Positions 40,165 to 48,454 are shown, numbered from the stretch's first letter. The stretch is 64,000 nt of DNA from CADEDH01 sp041394285 (GCA_041394285.1 JAWKIL010000003.1:248001-312000), one strand, 5' to 3'. Made by a program: numbers and translations. Notes: generated from the letters alone by a model not told the origin.

Positions 40165-42066
40165 GTGAGTGAGGCCAGCTACACCGCCTGGGACGACAAC
40201 CTCTATGCGTGGCCGCCTCCCGAGGGGTGGTACCAGGCGACGGACGGCCGCTGGTGGCCGGCCGGGTACGGCCCGGCCGAGCACGCGCCGCCCGCCGCGG
40301 CCTCCACCGGCGATCCGGCGGTCCCGGAGGCCGGCGGCCTCGATCCCTACGACCAGCGCACCTCGGCCATCCCCGCCGGAGGCCTGGCGGCGGCCGCCGC
40401 CTCGGGCCCTGTGGAGCGGGCCGAGGCCGAGAATCGGCGCCGGGTCTTCGACGAGCTGCCCCCGATCGACGACGTGTTCGGCGGCATCGACCCCTACGCC
40501 GACGACGAGGAAGCGATCGCGCCGCCGCCGGCCGCCGAGGCCCGGGAGCAGGTCGAGCCGCCGCCCGCCGATACCAGCGAACGGGTCGAGCCGCCGGCCG
40601 CCGAGGCCCGGGAGCGGGTCGAGCCGCCGCCCGCCGAGGCCCGGGAGTGGGTCGAGCCGGCACCCGCCGAGACCAGCGAACGGGTCGAGCCGCCGCCCGC
40701 CGAGGCCCGGGAGCGGGTCGAGCCGCCGCCCGCCGAACCGCCCGGCCGACCGGTGGGGTCCGACGGTCCCGGCGCGGCGCCGCCCGATTCCCCGGACCGG
40801 GGCTATCTCCTGCTGAGCCTGGCCGACGAGGAGCCCCGGCCCGCCGCCGCCGGCGGTCCGGTGGCGGTACCGCCGCCCCCCTCGTCGCTGCTGGGTGGCC
40901 CCGGCGGAGCCAACGGATCGGCCCGGGAGCCCGAGCCGGCCCCCTTCGACGCCGCCGCCACCGTGTTCGCCCCCTCCCCGTCCCCCTCACCGCCGCCTGC
41001 CGATCCCGGGGTGGCGGGTGGCGATCCCACCGGCCCCATGGCGGGCCGCCCGACGGCCGCCCCCGAGGCCCACCCCGGGCCGCCTCCCACCGCCGACGGA
41101 CCCGGGCGGCCGCCGGTGGAGGAGTGGGCTGCAGCCACCACGATCCTGCCCCGTGACGACGACGGCGCCACCACCCAACTCGACCTCGAGGCCCTGCTGG
41201 CCTCGGAGCGGGACGCGTTCGCGGCCGGCGTCTCCCCCGGGGCCCGGGGCGGCGACCGCGCCGGCGGCTGGGAAGGCGAGACCGACTGGGGCGACGACGA
41301 CCGTGGCCGGGAGCGCGCCCCGGGCGACCGCGACCCCCTGCCGTCCGGCGGCGGAGCGGCGTTCCACCGCGAGCTCGGCGAGCCCGGTGACGATCCCTCG
41401 GGCCGCGCTGGCGGCTACGGCGGCTACGGCGACGTCCCCCTGGGCCCCACCCCCGCTCCCCGGCGCTGGTGGCCCCTGGTGGCCATCGGTCTCGCCGTGG
41501 TGGTGGCGGCCGCCTCGATCGGGGGGTACTTCCTCCTGCGGGACGACACTCAGAGCGCGTCCGCCGACGGCGCCGACCCGGCGGGCGAGGGACCCCCCGG
41601 CTCGTTCGCCAGCCCCTATCCGTTCGGCAAGGTGGTGGTCGTCTACTACAACGACGAGGAGACCCAGGAGCAGCGCCGGTGGGTCATCCAGGTGCTGGCA
41701 CCGGTGGTCGACGCCACCCAGCAGCTGGTCGACGCCGGCACCGCCTCGGCCCCCGGCCAGGGGGAGGTCCTGGCCCTGGCCCGGGTGCGCATCACCTACC
41801 AGTCCGGCCCGGAGCCGGGGTCGCTGTCCGACCTGCGGTTCAAGGCCGTGGGCGCCGCCCCGGGCACGGTGTTCGACGGCGGCGCGTCCTGCCCCGCCGC
41901 CTCCCCGCTCGACGAAGCGGCCCAGGTCGAGGTGCTCGACTCGGCCGAGGGCGACCTGTGCTGGAGGATCCCCCAGGGGGAGTTGGCCACGCTGAAGCTG
42001 GCGGTGGAAGCCGAGGCGGCCGACGGCACGGTCCACATGGAGCTCAGCCCCCCGGCCGGCGGGTGA
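40165..42066 (+). CDS. Single-span membrane protein with acidic/Pro repeats and N-terminal W-rich DUF2510-like motif
   Basis: 633 residues, not assigned. Residues 10-30 (WPPPEGWYQATDGRWWPAGY) resemble the DUF2510 Trp motif of actinobacterial membrane proteins. A long Pro, Ala, Glu and Gly-rich cytoplasmic part follows with six 11-residue units of the type RVEPPPAEARE. One helix at about 440-462 (LVAIGLAVVVAAASIGGYFL) leads to an exported C-terminal domain of about 160 residues with a probable Cys pair (GASCPAAS, GDLCWR). GTG 40165 follows GGGGAAA and lies 12 bases after rlmB. Function unknown; the layout suggests an envelope sensor or scaffold. Confidence 0.75.
   Translation: MSEASYTAWDDNLYAWPPPEGWYQATDGRWWPAGYGPAEHAPPAAASTGDPAVPEAGGLDPYDQRTSAIPAGGLAAAAASGPVERAEAENRRRVFDELPPIDDVFGGIDPYADDEEAIAPPPAAEAREQVEPPPADTSERVEPPAAEARERVEPPPAEAREWVEPAPAETSERVEPPPAEARERVEPPPAEPPGRPVGSDGPGAAPPDSPDRGYLLLSLADEEPRPAAAGGPVAVPPPPSSLLGGPGGANGSAREPEPAPFDAAATVFAPSPSPSPPPADPGVAGGDPTGPMAGRPTAAPEAHPGPPPTADGPGRPPVEEWAAATTILPRDDDGATTQLDLEALLASERDAFAAGVSPGARGGDRAGGWEGETDWGDDDRGRERAPGDRDPLPSGGGAAFHRELGEPGDDPSGRAGGYGGYGDVPLGPTPAPRRWWPLVAIGLAVVVAAASIGGYFLLRDDTQSASADGADPAGEGPPGSFASPYPFGKVVVVYYNDEETQEQRRWVIQVLAPVVDATQQLVDAGTASAPGQGEVLALARVRITYQSGPEPGSLSDLRFKAVGAAPGTVFDGGASCPAASPLDEAAQVEVLDSAEGDLCWRIPQGELATLKLAVEAEAADGTVHMELSPPAGG
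40537..40740 (+). repeat. About six 33-bp units encoding RVEPPPAEARE
   Basis: Near-identical 33-base units follow one another, alternating AEARE and TSE ends. They are the DNA counterpart of the 11-residue repeats in the membrane protein. Confidence 0.75.
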
Positions 42067-42092
42067 CGGCCGGGGCGCCACCCCCTGTGACG

Positions 42093-42166
42093 AGCCCGAA
42101 GTCGGATTCGAACCGACGACATCTGCTTTACAAGAGCAGCGCTCTGGCCAACTGAGCTATTCGGGC
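42093..42166 (-). tRNA. tRNA-Thr (anticodon UGU)
   Basis: The minus strand folds into a full cloverleaf. The acceptor is GCCCGAA/TTCGGGC, the anticodon stem CTGCT/AGCAG with loop CTTGTAA gives anticodon TGT, and the T arm is GTCGG-TTCGAAT-CCGAC. The discriminator base is T, as usual for Thr. CCA is not encoded. A TACACT hexamer at 42196-42201 on the same strand is a probable -10. Confidence 0.95.
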
Positions 42167-42195
42167 CTGGCCCCACCATCAGGTGGTTGACCGCT

Positions 42196-42201
42196 AGTGT
42201 A
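42196..42201 (-). promoter_or_regulatory. -10-like TACACT of the tRNA-Thr gene
   Basis: On the minus strand TACACT ends 29 bases before the mature tRNA 5' end, leaving a short leader for RNase P. Confidence 0.45.
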
Positions 42202-42227
42202 CGAGCCGAGCATCTCGTCGTGGCGCC

Positions 42228-42250
42228 GGGCGCACCGTGGGGGTGCGCCC
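42228..42250. terminator. Perfect 9-bp stem GGGCGCACC/GGTGCGCCC
   Basis: A strong hairpin with a GTGGG loop lies between the tRNA promoter and the LytR_C gene. No gene ends directly before it on either strand, so its role as a terminator is uncertain. Confidence 0.35.
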
Positions 42251-42343
42251 TCGAGCGAGGGTCCCCTGCGTGGCGCTCCGTTGTCCCTAGTCTTGAGAGC
42301 CAGGAACCGGATCTGGTGAAGCCCGCATCGCAGGGAGCTGAGC

Positions 42344-43060
42344 ATGCACGCAGGTGAACAACTCGGGCTCGACGATGGCTCGCTCGCCGGTCGCGTCGGG
42401 CTGGTCCGGGCCCTGGTTCTGATCGGGGTGGCCCTGGTCATCGGCGGCCTGCTCGTGTTCCGGGGCCTCGACTCCGGCAGCGACACCGTGGCCGCCGGCT
42501 CGGACACCTCCACCCTGGCCGGCGGCGAAGCCGACGAGGGCTCCGTCGACGACGTGGGCGCCACCCCCGGGTCGACACCGGATGAAGGAGCTGATGGCGA
42601 GGCGAGCCCGGCCGCTCTGTCCACGGCGTCCACCGCATCGGCCACCACCGAGGCCACCGTGAGCGAGGCGGCCACCTCCACCACCGCCGCCGGCGCCGCC
42701 AGCACCACGGCCACCACGGTCGCCCCGGTCACCACGGCGGCCTCCGGCGATGCGGCGTCGACCACGGTGCTGGTGCTGAACGCGGCCTCGGGCAAGGGCG
42801 TGGCCGCAGCCGGAGCGCAGATCCTGAAGGATGCGGGCTACACCGTGATGGCACCGAAGAACGCCAACGGTCCCAGCAAGTCGAAGATCCTGTACACGAA
42901 GGGCAACGAGGCGGCGGCGGAAGCGGTGGCGGCGGTGTTCGATGTCGACCCGGCAACGGTGGTCGGCCCGTTCGACCCGGCCAAGTCCCCCATCGCCACG
43001 ATCGGCGATGCTGACGTCATCGTCGTCATCGGGACCGATGGCGTCATCAAGACCTCGTAA
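42344..43060 (+). CDS. Membrane-anchored LytR_C domain protein
   Basis: 238 residues. One helix near 20-42 (VRALVLIGVALVIGGLLVF) anchors the protein. A Ser/Thr/Ala-rich extracytoplasmic linker of about 90 residues follows. The C-terminal 95 residues (TTVLVLNAASGKGVAAAGAQ, ILKDAGYTVM) match the LytR_C fold found alone or attached to LytR-CpsA-Psr enzymes. A cell-envelope role is likely; no catalytic domain is present. ATG 42344 follows AGGGAG, and a TAGTCT hexamer at 42288-42293 may be its -10. Its end overlaps the glycerate kinase gene by 23 bases. Confidence 0.85.
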   Translation: MHAGEQLGLDDGSLAGRVGLVRALVLIGVALVIGGLLVFRGLDSGSDTVAAGSDTSTLAGGEADEGSVDDVGATPGSTPDEGADGEASPAALSTASTASATTEATVSEAATSTTAAGAASTTATTVAPVTTAASGDAASTTVLVLNAASGKGVAAAGAQILKDAGYTVMAPKNANGPSKSKILYTKGNEAAAEAVAAVFDVDPATVVGPFDPAKSPIATIGDADVIVVIGTDGVIKTS

Positions 43061-44117
43061 GCGCCGCGCCTCCTCCGACGATCCCATCCCCGAGGCGGAA
43101 ACGACCGAGGGGCCGGGCGCGCCCCGCGTGGTGTTCGCCTTCGACAAGTTCCGGGGCACCGCCACCAGCGCCGAGCTGGCCGAGGCCGGCTCCGGCGTGG
43201 CCGCCGCCGCCGGCTGGCGTTCGGTCGCCGTGCCGCTGGCCGACGGGGGCGAGGGCTCGCTGGCCGCCCTGGGCGGTCCCAACCGGTGGACCACCGTGGC
43301 CGGGCCGCTGGGCGACCCGGTGGAGGCCGGGTGGCGGATGGAGGGCCGGGTGGCCTGGATCGAGATGGCGGCCGCCTCCGGGCTCCTGCTGGCCGGGGGT
43401 CCGGCCGGCAACGACGCCATGGCGGCCGACACCACCGGCACCGGGCAGCTCATCGCCAACGCCATCGAGGTGGGGGCCCGCACGATCTATGTGCTCCTCG
43501 GCGGATCGGCCACCACCGACGGGGGTTGGGGGGCGGTGCGGGCCATGCCTCCGGCGGCCCGGATGAAGGAGATCGAGCTGATCGTGGCGTGCGACGTGCG
43601 CACCCGCTTCACCGACGCCGCCGACGTGTTCGGCCCCCAGAAGGGCGCCTCACCGAGCCAGGTGGCCCTCCTCGGCCGGCGCCTCCAGCGCCTGGTGCAG
43701 GTGTACCGGGACACCTACGGGGTCGACGTCGGCACCATGGAGGGGGCGGGCGCCGCCGGCGGCCTGGCCGGTGGGCTGCTGGCGCTGGGGGGCCGGATCG
43801 AGCCCGGCTTCGACGTGGTGGCCGAGTCGGTGGGGCTCGACGAGCACCTGCGCACGGCCGCCCTGGCCGTGACCGGCGAAGGCTACCTCGACGCCGAGTC
43901 GTTCAACGGCAAGGTGGTCGGTGGGGTGGCCGGCTGGGCGGCCGAGGTCGACGTGCCGGTGCTGGCCATCGTCGGAGACCGGGATCCCGACGTTGACGCC
44001 CCAGCCGGCATCGAGGTGGTGTGCCTGGCCGAGCGGTACGGCCTCGACCGGGCCCTGGCCGCCCCGGTGGCTCTGGTGGCCGAGATCCTGGCCGATTACC
44101 TCGACCCGCCGGGCTGA
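43038..44117 (+). CDS. Glycerate kinase, type I (GarK/GlxK family)
   Basis: 359 residues. VVFAFDKFRGTATSAELAEA is the conserved opening. VPLADGGEGSLAAL, ADTTGTGQLIANAIEVGART, YVLLGGSATTDGGWGA and FGPQKGASPSQV are diagnostic, and VTGEGYLDAESFNGKVVGGV completes the set. It phosphorylates D-glycerate with ATP, usually to 2-phosphoglycerate. ATG 43038 lies within the end of the LytR_C gene, so translation is probably coupled although the functions look unrelated. A CCCGAAGGG hairpin follows the stop. Confidence 0.93.
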   Translation: MASSRPRKRRASSDDPIPEAETTEGPGAPRVVFAFDKFRGTATSAELAEAGSGVAAAAGWRSVAVPLADGGEGSLAALGGPNRWTTVAGPLGDPVEAGWRMEGRVAWIEMAAASGLLLAGGPAGNDAMAADTTGTGQLIANAIEVGARTIYVLLGGSATTDGGWGAVRAMPPAARMKEIELIVACDVRTRFTDAADVFGPQKGASPSQVALLGRRLQRLVQVYRDTYGVDVGTMEGAGAAGGLAGGLLALGGRIEPGFDVVAESVGLDEHLRTAALAVTGEGYLDAESFNGKVVGGVAGWAAEVDVPVLAIVGDRDPDVDAPAGIEVVCLAERYGLDRALAAPVALVAEILADYLDPPG

Positions 44118-44122
44118 CCGCT

Positions 44123-44139
44123 GGAGCCCGAAGGGCTCC
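44123..44139. terminator. Bidirectional stem-loop GGAGCCC-GAA-GGGCTCC
   Basis: A perfect 7-bp stem with a GAA triloop lies between the converging glycerate kinase gene and the 75-residue membrane protein gene. Confidence 0.6.
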
Positions 44140-44140
44140 C

Positions 44141-44368
44141 TCAGTCGCTCCCCGAGCGGCCCCGACGGCCCCGGATGTCGCCCCGGCGCACCAGGAACAG
44201 GCCGATCACGCCCAGCCCGACGAAGGCCAGCAGGATGAGGGCCAGGTTCACCAGCCCGATCACGATGTGGATGGCCAGGCGGGCCAGGATCAGGGTGAGC
44301 ACGGCCAGGCCGGTACCGATCAGCATGATCACCGGGAGGGGCACCCGGGAATCGGACGGCGACGCCAT
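44141..44368 (-). CDS. Small two-helix membrane protein divergent from groEL
   Basis: 75 residues: two hydrophobic segments (about residues 13-33 and 35-58) and a basic tail RRGDIRGRRGRSG. No family is recognised. The ATG at 44368 lies six bases after a TACGGT hexamer, giving a leaderless start. The expected -35 of that promoter (about 44398-44403) lies inside the CIRCE operator of groEL, so HrcA could control both genes. This regulatory idea is inference from spacing. Confidence 0.75.
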   Translation of the reverse strand: MASPSDSRVPLPVIMLIGTGLAVLTLILARLAIHIVIGLVNLALILLAFVGLGVIGLFLVRRGDIRGRRGRSGSD

Positions 44369-44374
44369 CGAACC

Positions 44375-44380
44375 ACCGTA
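44375..44380 (-). promoter_or_regulatory. -10-like TACGGT of the small membrane protein gene
   Basis: On the minus strand TACGGT ends six bases before the ATG at 44368; leaderless geometry. Confidence 0.5.
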
Positions 44381-44395
44381 CCGCGGCGTGTGGTG

Positions 44396-44422
44396 TTAGC
44401 ACTCGCGCCGGTAGAGTGCTAA
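44396..44422. promoter_or_regulatory. CIRCE operator (HrcA binding site)
   Basis: TTAGCACTC-N9-GAGTGCTAA matches the CIRCE consensus perfectly. HrcA binds it and represses groE and dnaK genes until heat stress. It lies 68 bases before groEL and 27 bases from the divergent small membrane protein start. Confidence 0.97.
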
Positions 44423-44490
44423 CAAGATTCGCGGTCACGCGTCTGCGCACTGAACCACACCTGAACCGACACCTTGGAGGTCGTCACCTG

Positions 44491-46119
44491 ATGGCGAAGA
44501 CCATTACGTTCGAAGACAACGCCCGGCGCAAGCTGGAGGCCGGCATGAACACCCTGGCCGACGCGGTCCGGGTCACGCTCGGCCCCAAGGGCCGGAACGT
44601 GGTGCTGGCCAAGAAGTGGGGCTCCCCCACGATCACCAACGATGGTGTCTCGATCGCCAAGGAGATCGAGCTGGAGGATCCGCTGGAGCGGATCGGGGCC
44701 GAGCTGGTCAAGGAGGTGGCCAAGAAGACCGACGACGTCGCCGGTGACGGCACCACCACGGCCACCGTCCTGGCCTGGGCCATGGTGCGGGACGGCATGA
44801 AGAACGTGGCCGCCGGGGCCAACCCGATGAGCCTCAAGCGGGGCATCGAGGCCGGGGCCCAGGCTGCGGTCGACGCCATCCGGGGTATCGCCGTCGAGGT
44901 CGACGACAAGGAGCAGATCTCCCAGGTCGCCTCGATCTCGGCCAACGACCGCACGATCGGCGAGCTGATCTCGCAGGCCATCGACAAGGTCGGCAAGGAC
45001 GGTGTGGTCACCGTCGAGGAGTCGAACACCTTCGGCATGGACCTCGAGTTCACCGAGGGCATGCGGTTCGACAAGGGCTACATCTCGCCCTACTTCATCA
45101 ACGACACCGAGCGGATGGAGGCGTCGCTGGACGATCCCTACATCCTGTTCGTGGGGTCCAAGATCAGCTCGGTCCGTGACCTGGTGCCGATCCTGGAGAA
45201 GGTGATGCAGGCCGGCAAGCCGCTGGTGATCATCGCCGAGGACGTCGACGGCGAGGCGCTGGCCACGCTGGTGGTGAACAAGATCCGGGGCACCCTGAAC
45301 GCCGTGGCCGTGAAGGCCCCCGGGTTCGGCGACCGGCGCAAGGCGATGCTGCAGGACATGGCCATCCTCACCGGCGGCCAGGTGATCCTGGAGGAGGTCG
45401 GCCTCAAGCTCGACTCGATCGGCATCGACCTGCTGGGCCGGGCCCGCAAGGTCACGATCTCCAAGGACGAGACCACCATCGTCGACGGCGGCGGCGACGA
45501 GGCCGACGTGAAGGGCCGGATCGAGCAGATCAAGGCCGAGATCGACAACACCGACTCCGACTACGACCGGGAGAAGCTCCAGGAGCGCCTGGCCAAGCTG
45601 TCGGGCGGTGTGGCCGTGCTCAAGGTCGGCGCCGCCACCGAGGTGGAGCTGAAGGAGAAGAAGCACCGCATCGAGGACGCCGTCAGCACCACCAAGGCCG
45701 CCATCGAGGAAGGCATCGTGTGCGGCGGCGGGGTCACCCTGCTCCGGGCCCAGGAGGCGGTGTACGCCGCCGCCGAGAAGCTCGAGGGCGACGAGGCCAC
45801 CGGCGCCCGCATCGTGGGCCGGGCCCTGCAGCAGCCGCTGCACCAGATCGCCATCAACGCCGGCGAGGACGGTGGTGTGGTGGTCGACGCCGTGCGCAAC
45901 CTCGAGGGCTGGAACGGTTACAACGCCGCCACCAACACCTACGAGGACCTGAAGGCGGCCGGCGTGGTGGACGCGGCCAAGGTGACCCGTTCGGGCGTGC
46001 AGAACGCCGCCTCGATCGCCGCCCTGTTCCTCACCACCGAGGCCGTCGTGTCCGACGCCCCGGAGAAGAAGGCGGGCGGCGGCCACGGCCACAGCCACGA
46101 CCACATGGACGACTTCTGA
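44491..46119 (+). CDS. groEL: Chaperonin GroEL (60 kDa)
   Basis: 542 residues. The start is MAKTITFEDNARRKLEAGMN. TLGPKGRNVVLAKKWGSPTI, DVAGDGTTTATVLAWAMV and AAIEEGIVCGGGVTLLRA are typical. The C-terminus GGHGHSHDHMDDF is His-rich, as in actinobacterial GroEL copies that lack the usual GGM tail. It folds client proteins in an ATP-driven cage. ATG 44491 follows TTGGAGG. groES is not adjacent, so this is either a stand-alone copy or groES lies elsewhere. Regulation by HrcA is indicated by CIRCE. Confidence 0.98.
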   Translation: MAKTITFEDNARRKLEAGMNTLADAVRVTLGPKGRNVVLAKKWGSPTITNDGVSIAKEIELEDPLERIGAELVKEVAKKTDDVAGDGTTTATVLAWAMVRDGMKNVAAGANPMSLKRGIEAGAQAAVDAIRGIAVEVDDKEQISQVASISANDRTIGELISQAIDKVGKDGVVTVEESNTFGMDLEFTEGMRFDKGYISPYFINDTERMEASLDDPYILFVGSKISSVRDLVPILEKVMQAGKPLVIIAEDVDGEALATLVVNKIRGTLNAVAVKAPGFGDRRKAMLQDMAILTGGQVILEEVGLKLDSIGIDLLGRARKVTISKDETTIVDGGGDEADVKGRIEQIKAEIDNTDSDYDREKLQERLAKLSGGVAVLKVGAATEVELKEKKHRIEDAVSTTKAAIEEGIVCGGGVTLLRAQEAVYAAAEKLEGDEATGARIVGRALQQPLHQIAINAGEDGGVVVDAVRNLEGWNGYNAATNTYEDLKAAGVVDAAKVTRSGVQNAASIAALFLTTEAVVSDAPEKKAGGGHGHSHDHMDDF

Positions 46120-46155
46120 TCGTCGGCGGCGCCCGACACCGCCACGATTGACGAG

Positions 46156-46181
46156 GGAGCGGCTCCTGCGGGGGCCGCTCC
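46156..46181 (+). terminator. Stem-loop after groEL
   Basis: GGAGCGGC and GCCGCTCC form an 8-bp stem with a 10-base loop, 36 bases after the stop codon. No T-run follows. Confidence 0.6.
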
Positions 46182-46230
46182 GTCGCGTCCCGGCGTGGAA
46201 AGTGGCGCTTCGGGGGCCAGGATGACGCCC

Positions 46231-46731
46231 ATGAGCGCACCTGAGCTGCACCCCGACGTCGAACCGCTGCGGGCCCTGCTCGGCACCTGGGCCGGGCCCG
46301 GCTCGGGGTCCTACCCCACGATCGAGCCCTTCGCCTACAACGAGGAGATCACGTTCGGCCACGTGGGCAAGCCGTTCCTGGCCTACGGCCAGAAGACCCG
46401 GGACGCGTCCAGCGGCCTGCCCCTGCACGCCGAGACCGGGTACTGGCGCCCGGCCGGGCCGGGACGGCTGGAAGTGGTGCTGTCGCACCCCAGCGGGCTC
46501 CTCGAGCTCCAGCTGGGCACGATCGAGAGCGGCGGCACCGGCGGGGGCGGCACCGTCATCGAGCTGCGGTCGTCCGCCGTGGTGGGAACGCCCACCGCCA
46601 AGTCGGTCACCGAGGTCCACCGCCGGTTCGAGCTGAGCGACGACGGCCAGCTGATCACCTACGACGTGTCGATGGCGGCCATGGGCCAGCCGCTCACCCA
46701 CCACCTGCACGCCGAGCTCCGCCGGCAGTAG
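46231..46731 (+). CDS. Nitrobindin-like heme-binding beta-barrel protein
   Basis: 166 residues. LLGTWAGPGSGSYPTIEPFA is the signature GxWxGxG-YPTI start of nitrobindins (THAP4-like/FABP-like). GYWRP and EVVLSHPSGLLELQLG form barrel strands. The late HHLHAELRR carries the candidate axial heme His. Family members bind ferric heme and scavenge or isomerise peroxynitrite and NO. ATG 46231 follows an AGGA; 46222 is possible. It lies near chdC, a heme-biosynthesis gene, but with fdhD between. Confidence 0.88.
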   Translation: MSAPELHPDVEPLRALLGTWAGPGSGSYPTIEPFAYNEEITFGHVGKPFLAYGQKTRDASSGLPLHAETGYWRPAGPGRLEVVLSHPSGLLELQLGTIESGGTGGGGTVIELRSSAVVGTPTAKSVTEVHRRFELSDDGQLITYDVSMAAMGQPLTHHLHAELRRQ

Positions 46732-46781
46732 CCAGGTGCGCTGGCGCCCGGCCCGATCAGGGGCCGGGGTGGCGGCGGCCG

Positions 46782-46787
46782 TAGGAT
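46782..46787 (+). promoter_or_regulatory. -10-like TAGGAT, leaderless fdhD start
   Basis: TAGGAT ends six bases before the GTG at 46794, with no SD. Confidence 0.5.
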
Positions 46788-46793
46788 GGTGAC

Positions 46794-47603
46794 GTGGCCC
46801 GCTCCCGTAGCGACTCCGTTCTCACCCGGCGGTTCGACGCCGGCGCGGCAGGAGACCTCGGGCGTCGGCCGGAGGAGCTGATCGTGGAGGAGCCGCTGGC
46901 CATCCGGCTCGACGACGTCCAGGTCGGCTCCACCATGCGCACCCCGGGCCACGACTTCGAGCTGGCCGCCGGCTTCCTCTACACCGAGGGGGCCCTGGCC
47001 GGAGCGCCGATCTCCGGCATCCGGTACTGCGGCACCGGCCCGGCCATGGACACCGAGTTCAATGTGGTGTCGGTCGACACCGGCGGGCAGGCCCCGGCCC
47101 CCACCCCCCGGCTGGGTTCGGCCACGTCGTCGTGCGGGATCTGCGGCAGCGAAGCCATCGGCGAGCTCACCGAGCGGCTCCGGGTGCTGCCCCCCTACGA
47201 GCCGTGGGATGCCGGGTTCCTGGTGTCGCTGCCCGATCGGCTGCGCACCCACCAGCCCCTGTTCGACGCCACCGGCGGGGTGCACGGCGCCGCCGCCGTG
47301 AGCCGGTCGGGTGAACTGGTGGTCGTGCGGGAAGACATCGGCCGCCACAACGCGGTGGACAAGGTGGTGGGCCGCCTGCTGCTCGACCGGCGCCTGCCGG
47401 CCTCCGATCTGGCCCTGGTGGTGAGCGGGCGGGGCTCGTTCGAGATGGTGCAGAAGGCGTGGGCCGCCGGGTTCACCGCCCTGGTGGCCGTATCGGCCCC
47501 GTCGGCCCTGGCGGTGGCCACCGCCCGGCGGGCCGGCCTCACGCTGGCGGCCTTCGTGCGCAACGGCACCGCCAACCTCTACAGCCCCGACCACCTCGTC
47601 TAG
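46794..47603 (+). CDS. fdhD: Formate dehydrogenase accessory sulfurtransferase FdhD
   Basis: 269 residues. LIVEEPLAIRLDDV and MRTPGHDFELAAGFLYTEG are the N-terminal signatures. The sulfur-carrying motif SATSSCGICGSEAIG contains the CxxC. REDIGRHNAVDKVVG and VVSGRGSFEMVQKAWAAGF complete the family pattern. It passes sulfur from a cysteine desulfurase to the Mo-bis-MGD cofactor of formate dehydrogenase. No fdh structural gene is in the window. Because many FdhA proteins contain selenocysteine, its presence is mildly consistent with a Sec-decoding host. Confidence 0.95.
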   Translation: MARSRSDSVLTRRFDAGAAGDLGRRPEELIVEEPLAIRLDDVQVGSTMRTPGHDFELAAGFLYTEGALAGAPISGIRYCGTGPAMDTEFNVVSVDTGGQAPAPTPRLGSATSSCGICGSEAIGELTERLRVLPPYEPWDAGFLVSLPDRLRTHQPLFDATGGVHGAAAVSRSGELVVVREDIGRHNAVDKVVGRLLLDRRLPASDLALVVSGRGSFEMVQKAWAAGFTALVAVSAPSALAVATARRAGLTLAAFVRNGTANLYSPDHLV

Positions 47604-47691
47604 CCCGACCTCCGGCGTCGCCGACCGGGCGGAGGAGGGGGCGGCTCCAGCCCCTGTTCGTCCCCAGCGTTCGAGGGCGGGGCGCGGTTCG

Positions 47692-47697
47692 TACACT
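47692..47697 (+). promoter_or_regulatory. -10-like TACACT, leaderless chdC start
   Basis: TACACT ends six bases before the ATG at 47704, with no SD. Confidence 0.55.
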
Positions 47698-47703
47698 GGA
47701 CCC

Positions 47704-48387
47704 ATGACTGAACCGGCCGTTCCAGCCCAGGGCCTGGGAGTGCTGCACCTGTTCTACAAGCTGACGCCGCTGGCCGACCGCCAAGCGGTACTGGCCGGCC
47801 TGAAGGCGTTCGCCACCGAGGGCAACCAGATCGTCACCGTGGCCACCCTGGGCCACAAGGCCGACCTGGCCGTGATGGGCCTGGGGGCCGACCTGTGGCG
47901 CCTACGGGAGCTGCAGATGTCGCTCGATCAGGCCGGGCTGGACCTGGTCGACAGCTACCTGTCGCTGACCGAGCTGAGCGAGTACGCCGCCGGCGTGCCG
48001 GACGAGGCGAAGCAGGCCCGTCTCTACCCGGTGCTGCCCCCCGAGGGGAAGCAGGCCTGGTGCTTCTACCCCATGAGCAAGCGGCGGAACGCAGACCAGA
48101 ACTGGTTCACCACCCCGTTCGAGCGGCGCACCGAGCTCATGCACGAGCACGGGGTGTCGGGCCGCAAGTTCGCCGGGCGCCTGGTGCAGTTGATCACTGG
48201 GTCGACCGGCCTCGACGACTACGAATGGGGCGTCACCCTGTTCGCCCAGAAGCCCGACGACCTCAAGGAGGTCGTCTACACGATGCGGTTCGACGAGGCG
48301 TCGGCCGTGTTCGCAGAGTTCGGTCCGTTCTACACGGGCATGGTGGCCGAGCCCGAGGTGGTGCTCGACCGGGTGGGTCTCGTCTGA
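47704..48387 (+). CDS. chdC: Coproheme decarboxylase (HemQ/ChdC; chlorite dismutase family)
   Basis: 227 residues. The region WCFYPMSKRRNADQNWFTTP carries the Tyr and Lys pattern that marks coproheme decarboxylases rather than true chlorite dismutases. HGVSGRKFAGRLVQLITGSTG contains the proximal heme site, and GLDDYEWGVTLFA follows. It performs the last step of the coproporphyrin-dependent heme pathway using H2O2. Actinobacteria use this route. It is monocistronic with a leaderless promoter; other hem genes are not in the window. Confidence 0.92.
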   Translation: MTEPAVPAQGLGVLHLFYKLTPLADRQAVLAGLKAFATEGNQIVTVATLGHKADLAVMGLGADLWRLRELQMSLDQAGLDLVDSYLSLTELSEYAAGVPDEAKQARLYPVLPPEGKQAWCFYPMSKRRNADQNWFTTPFERRTELMHEHGVSGRKFAGRLVQLITGSTGLDDYEWGVTLFAQKPDDLKEVVYTMRFDEASAVFAEFGPFYTGMVAEPEVVLDRVGLV

Positions 48388-48454
48388 CCTGGTGAATCGG
48401 CGGGCAAATCCGCCAGTACGGCCGGTCAGGCTCGCACCGGGCCCGCTCGGCGCC

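Noticed and set aside
42196..42293. tRNA region holding a second tRNA
   Set aside because: Only one cloverleaf folds; the 42228-42250 hairpin lacks tRNA features.
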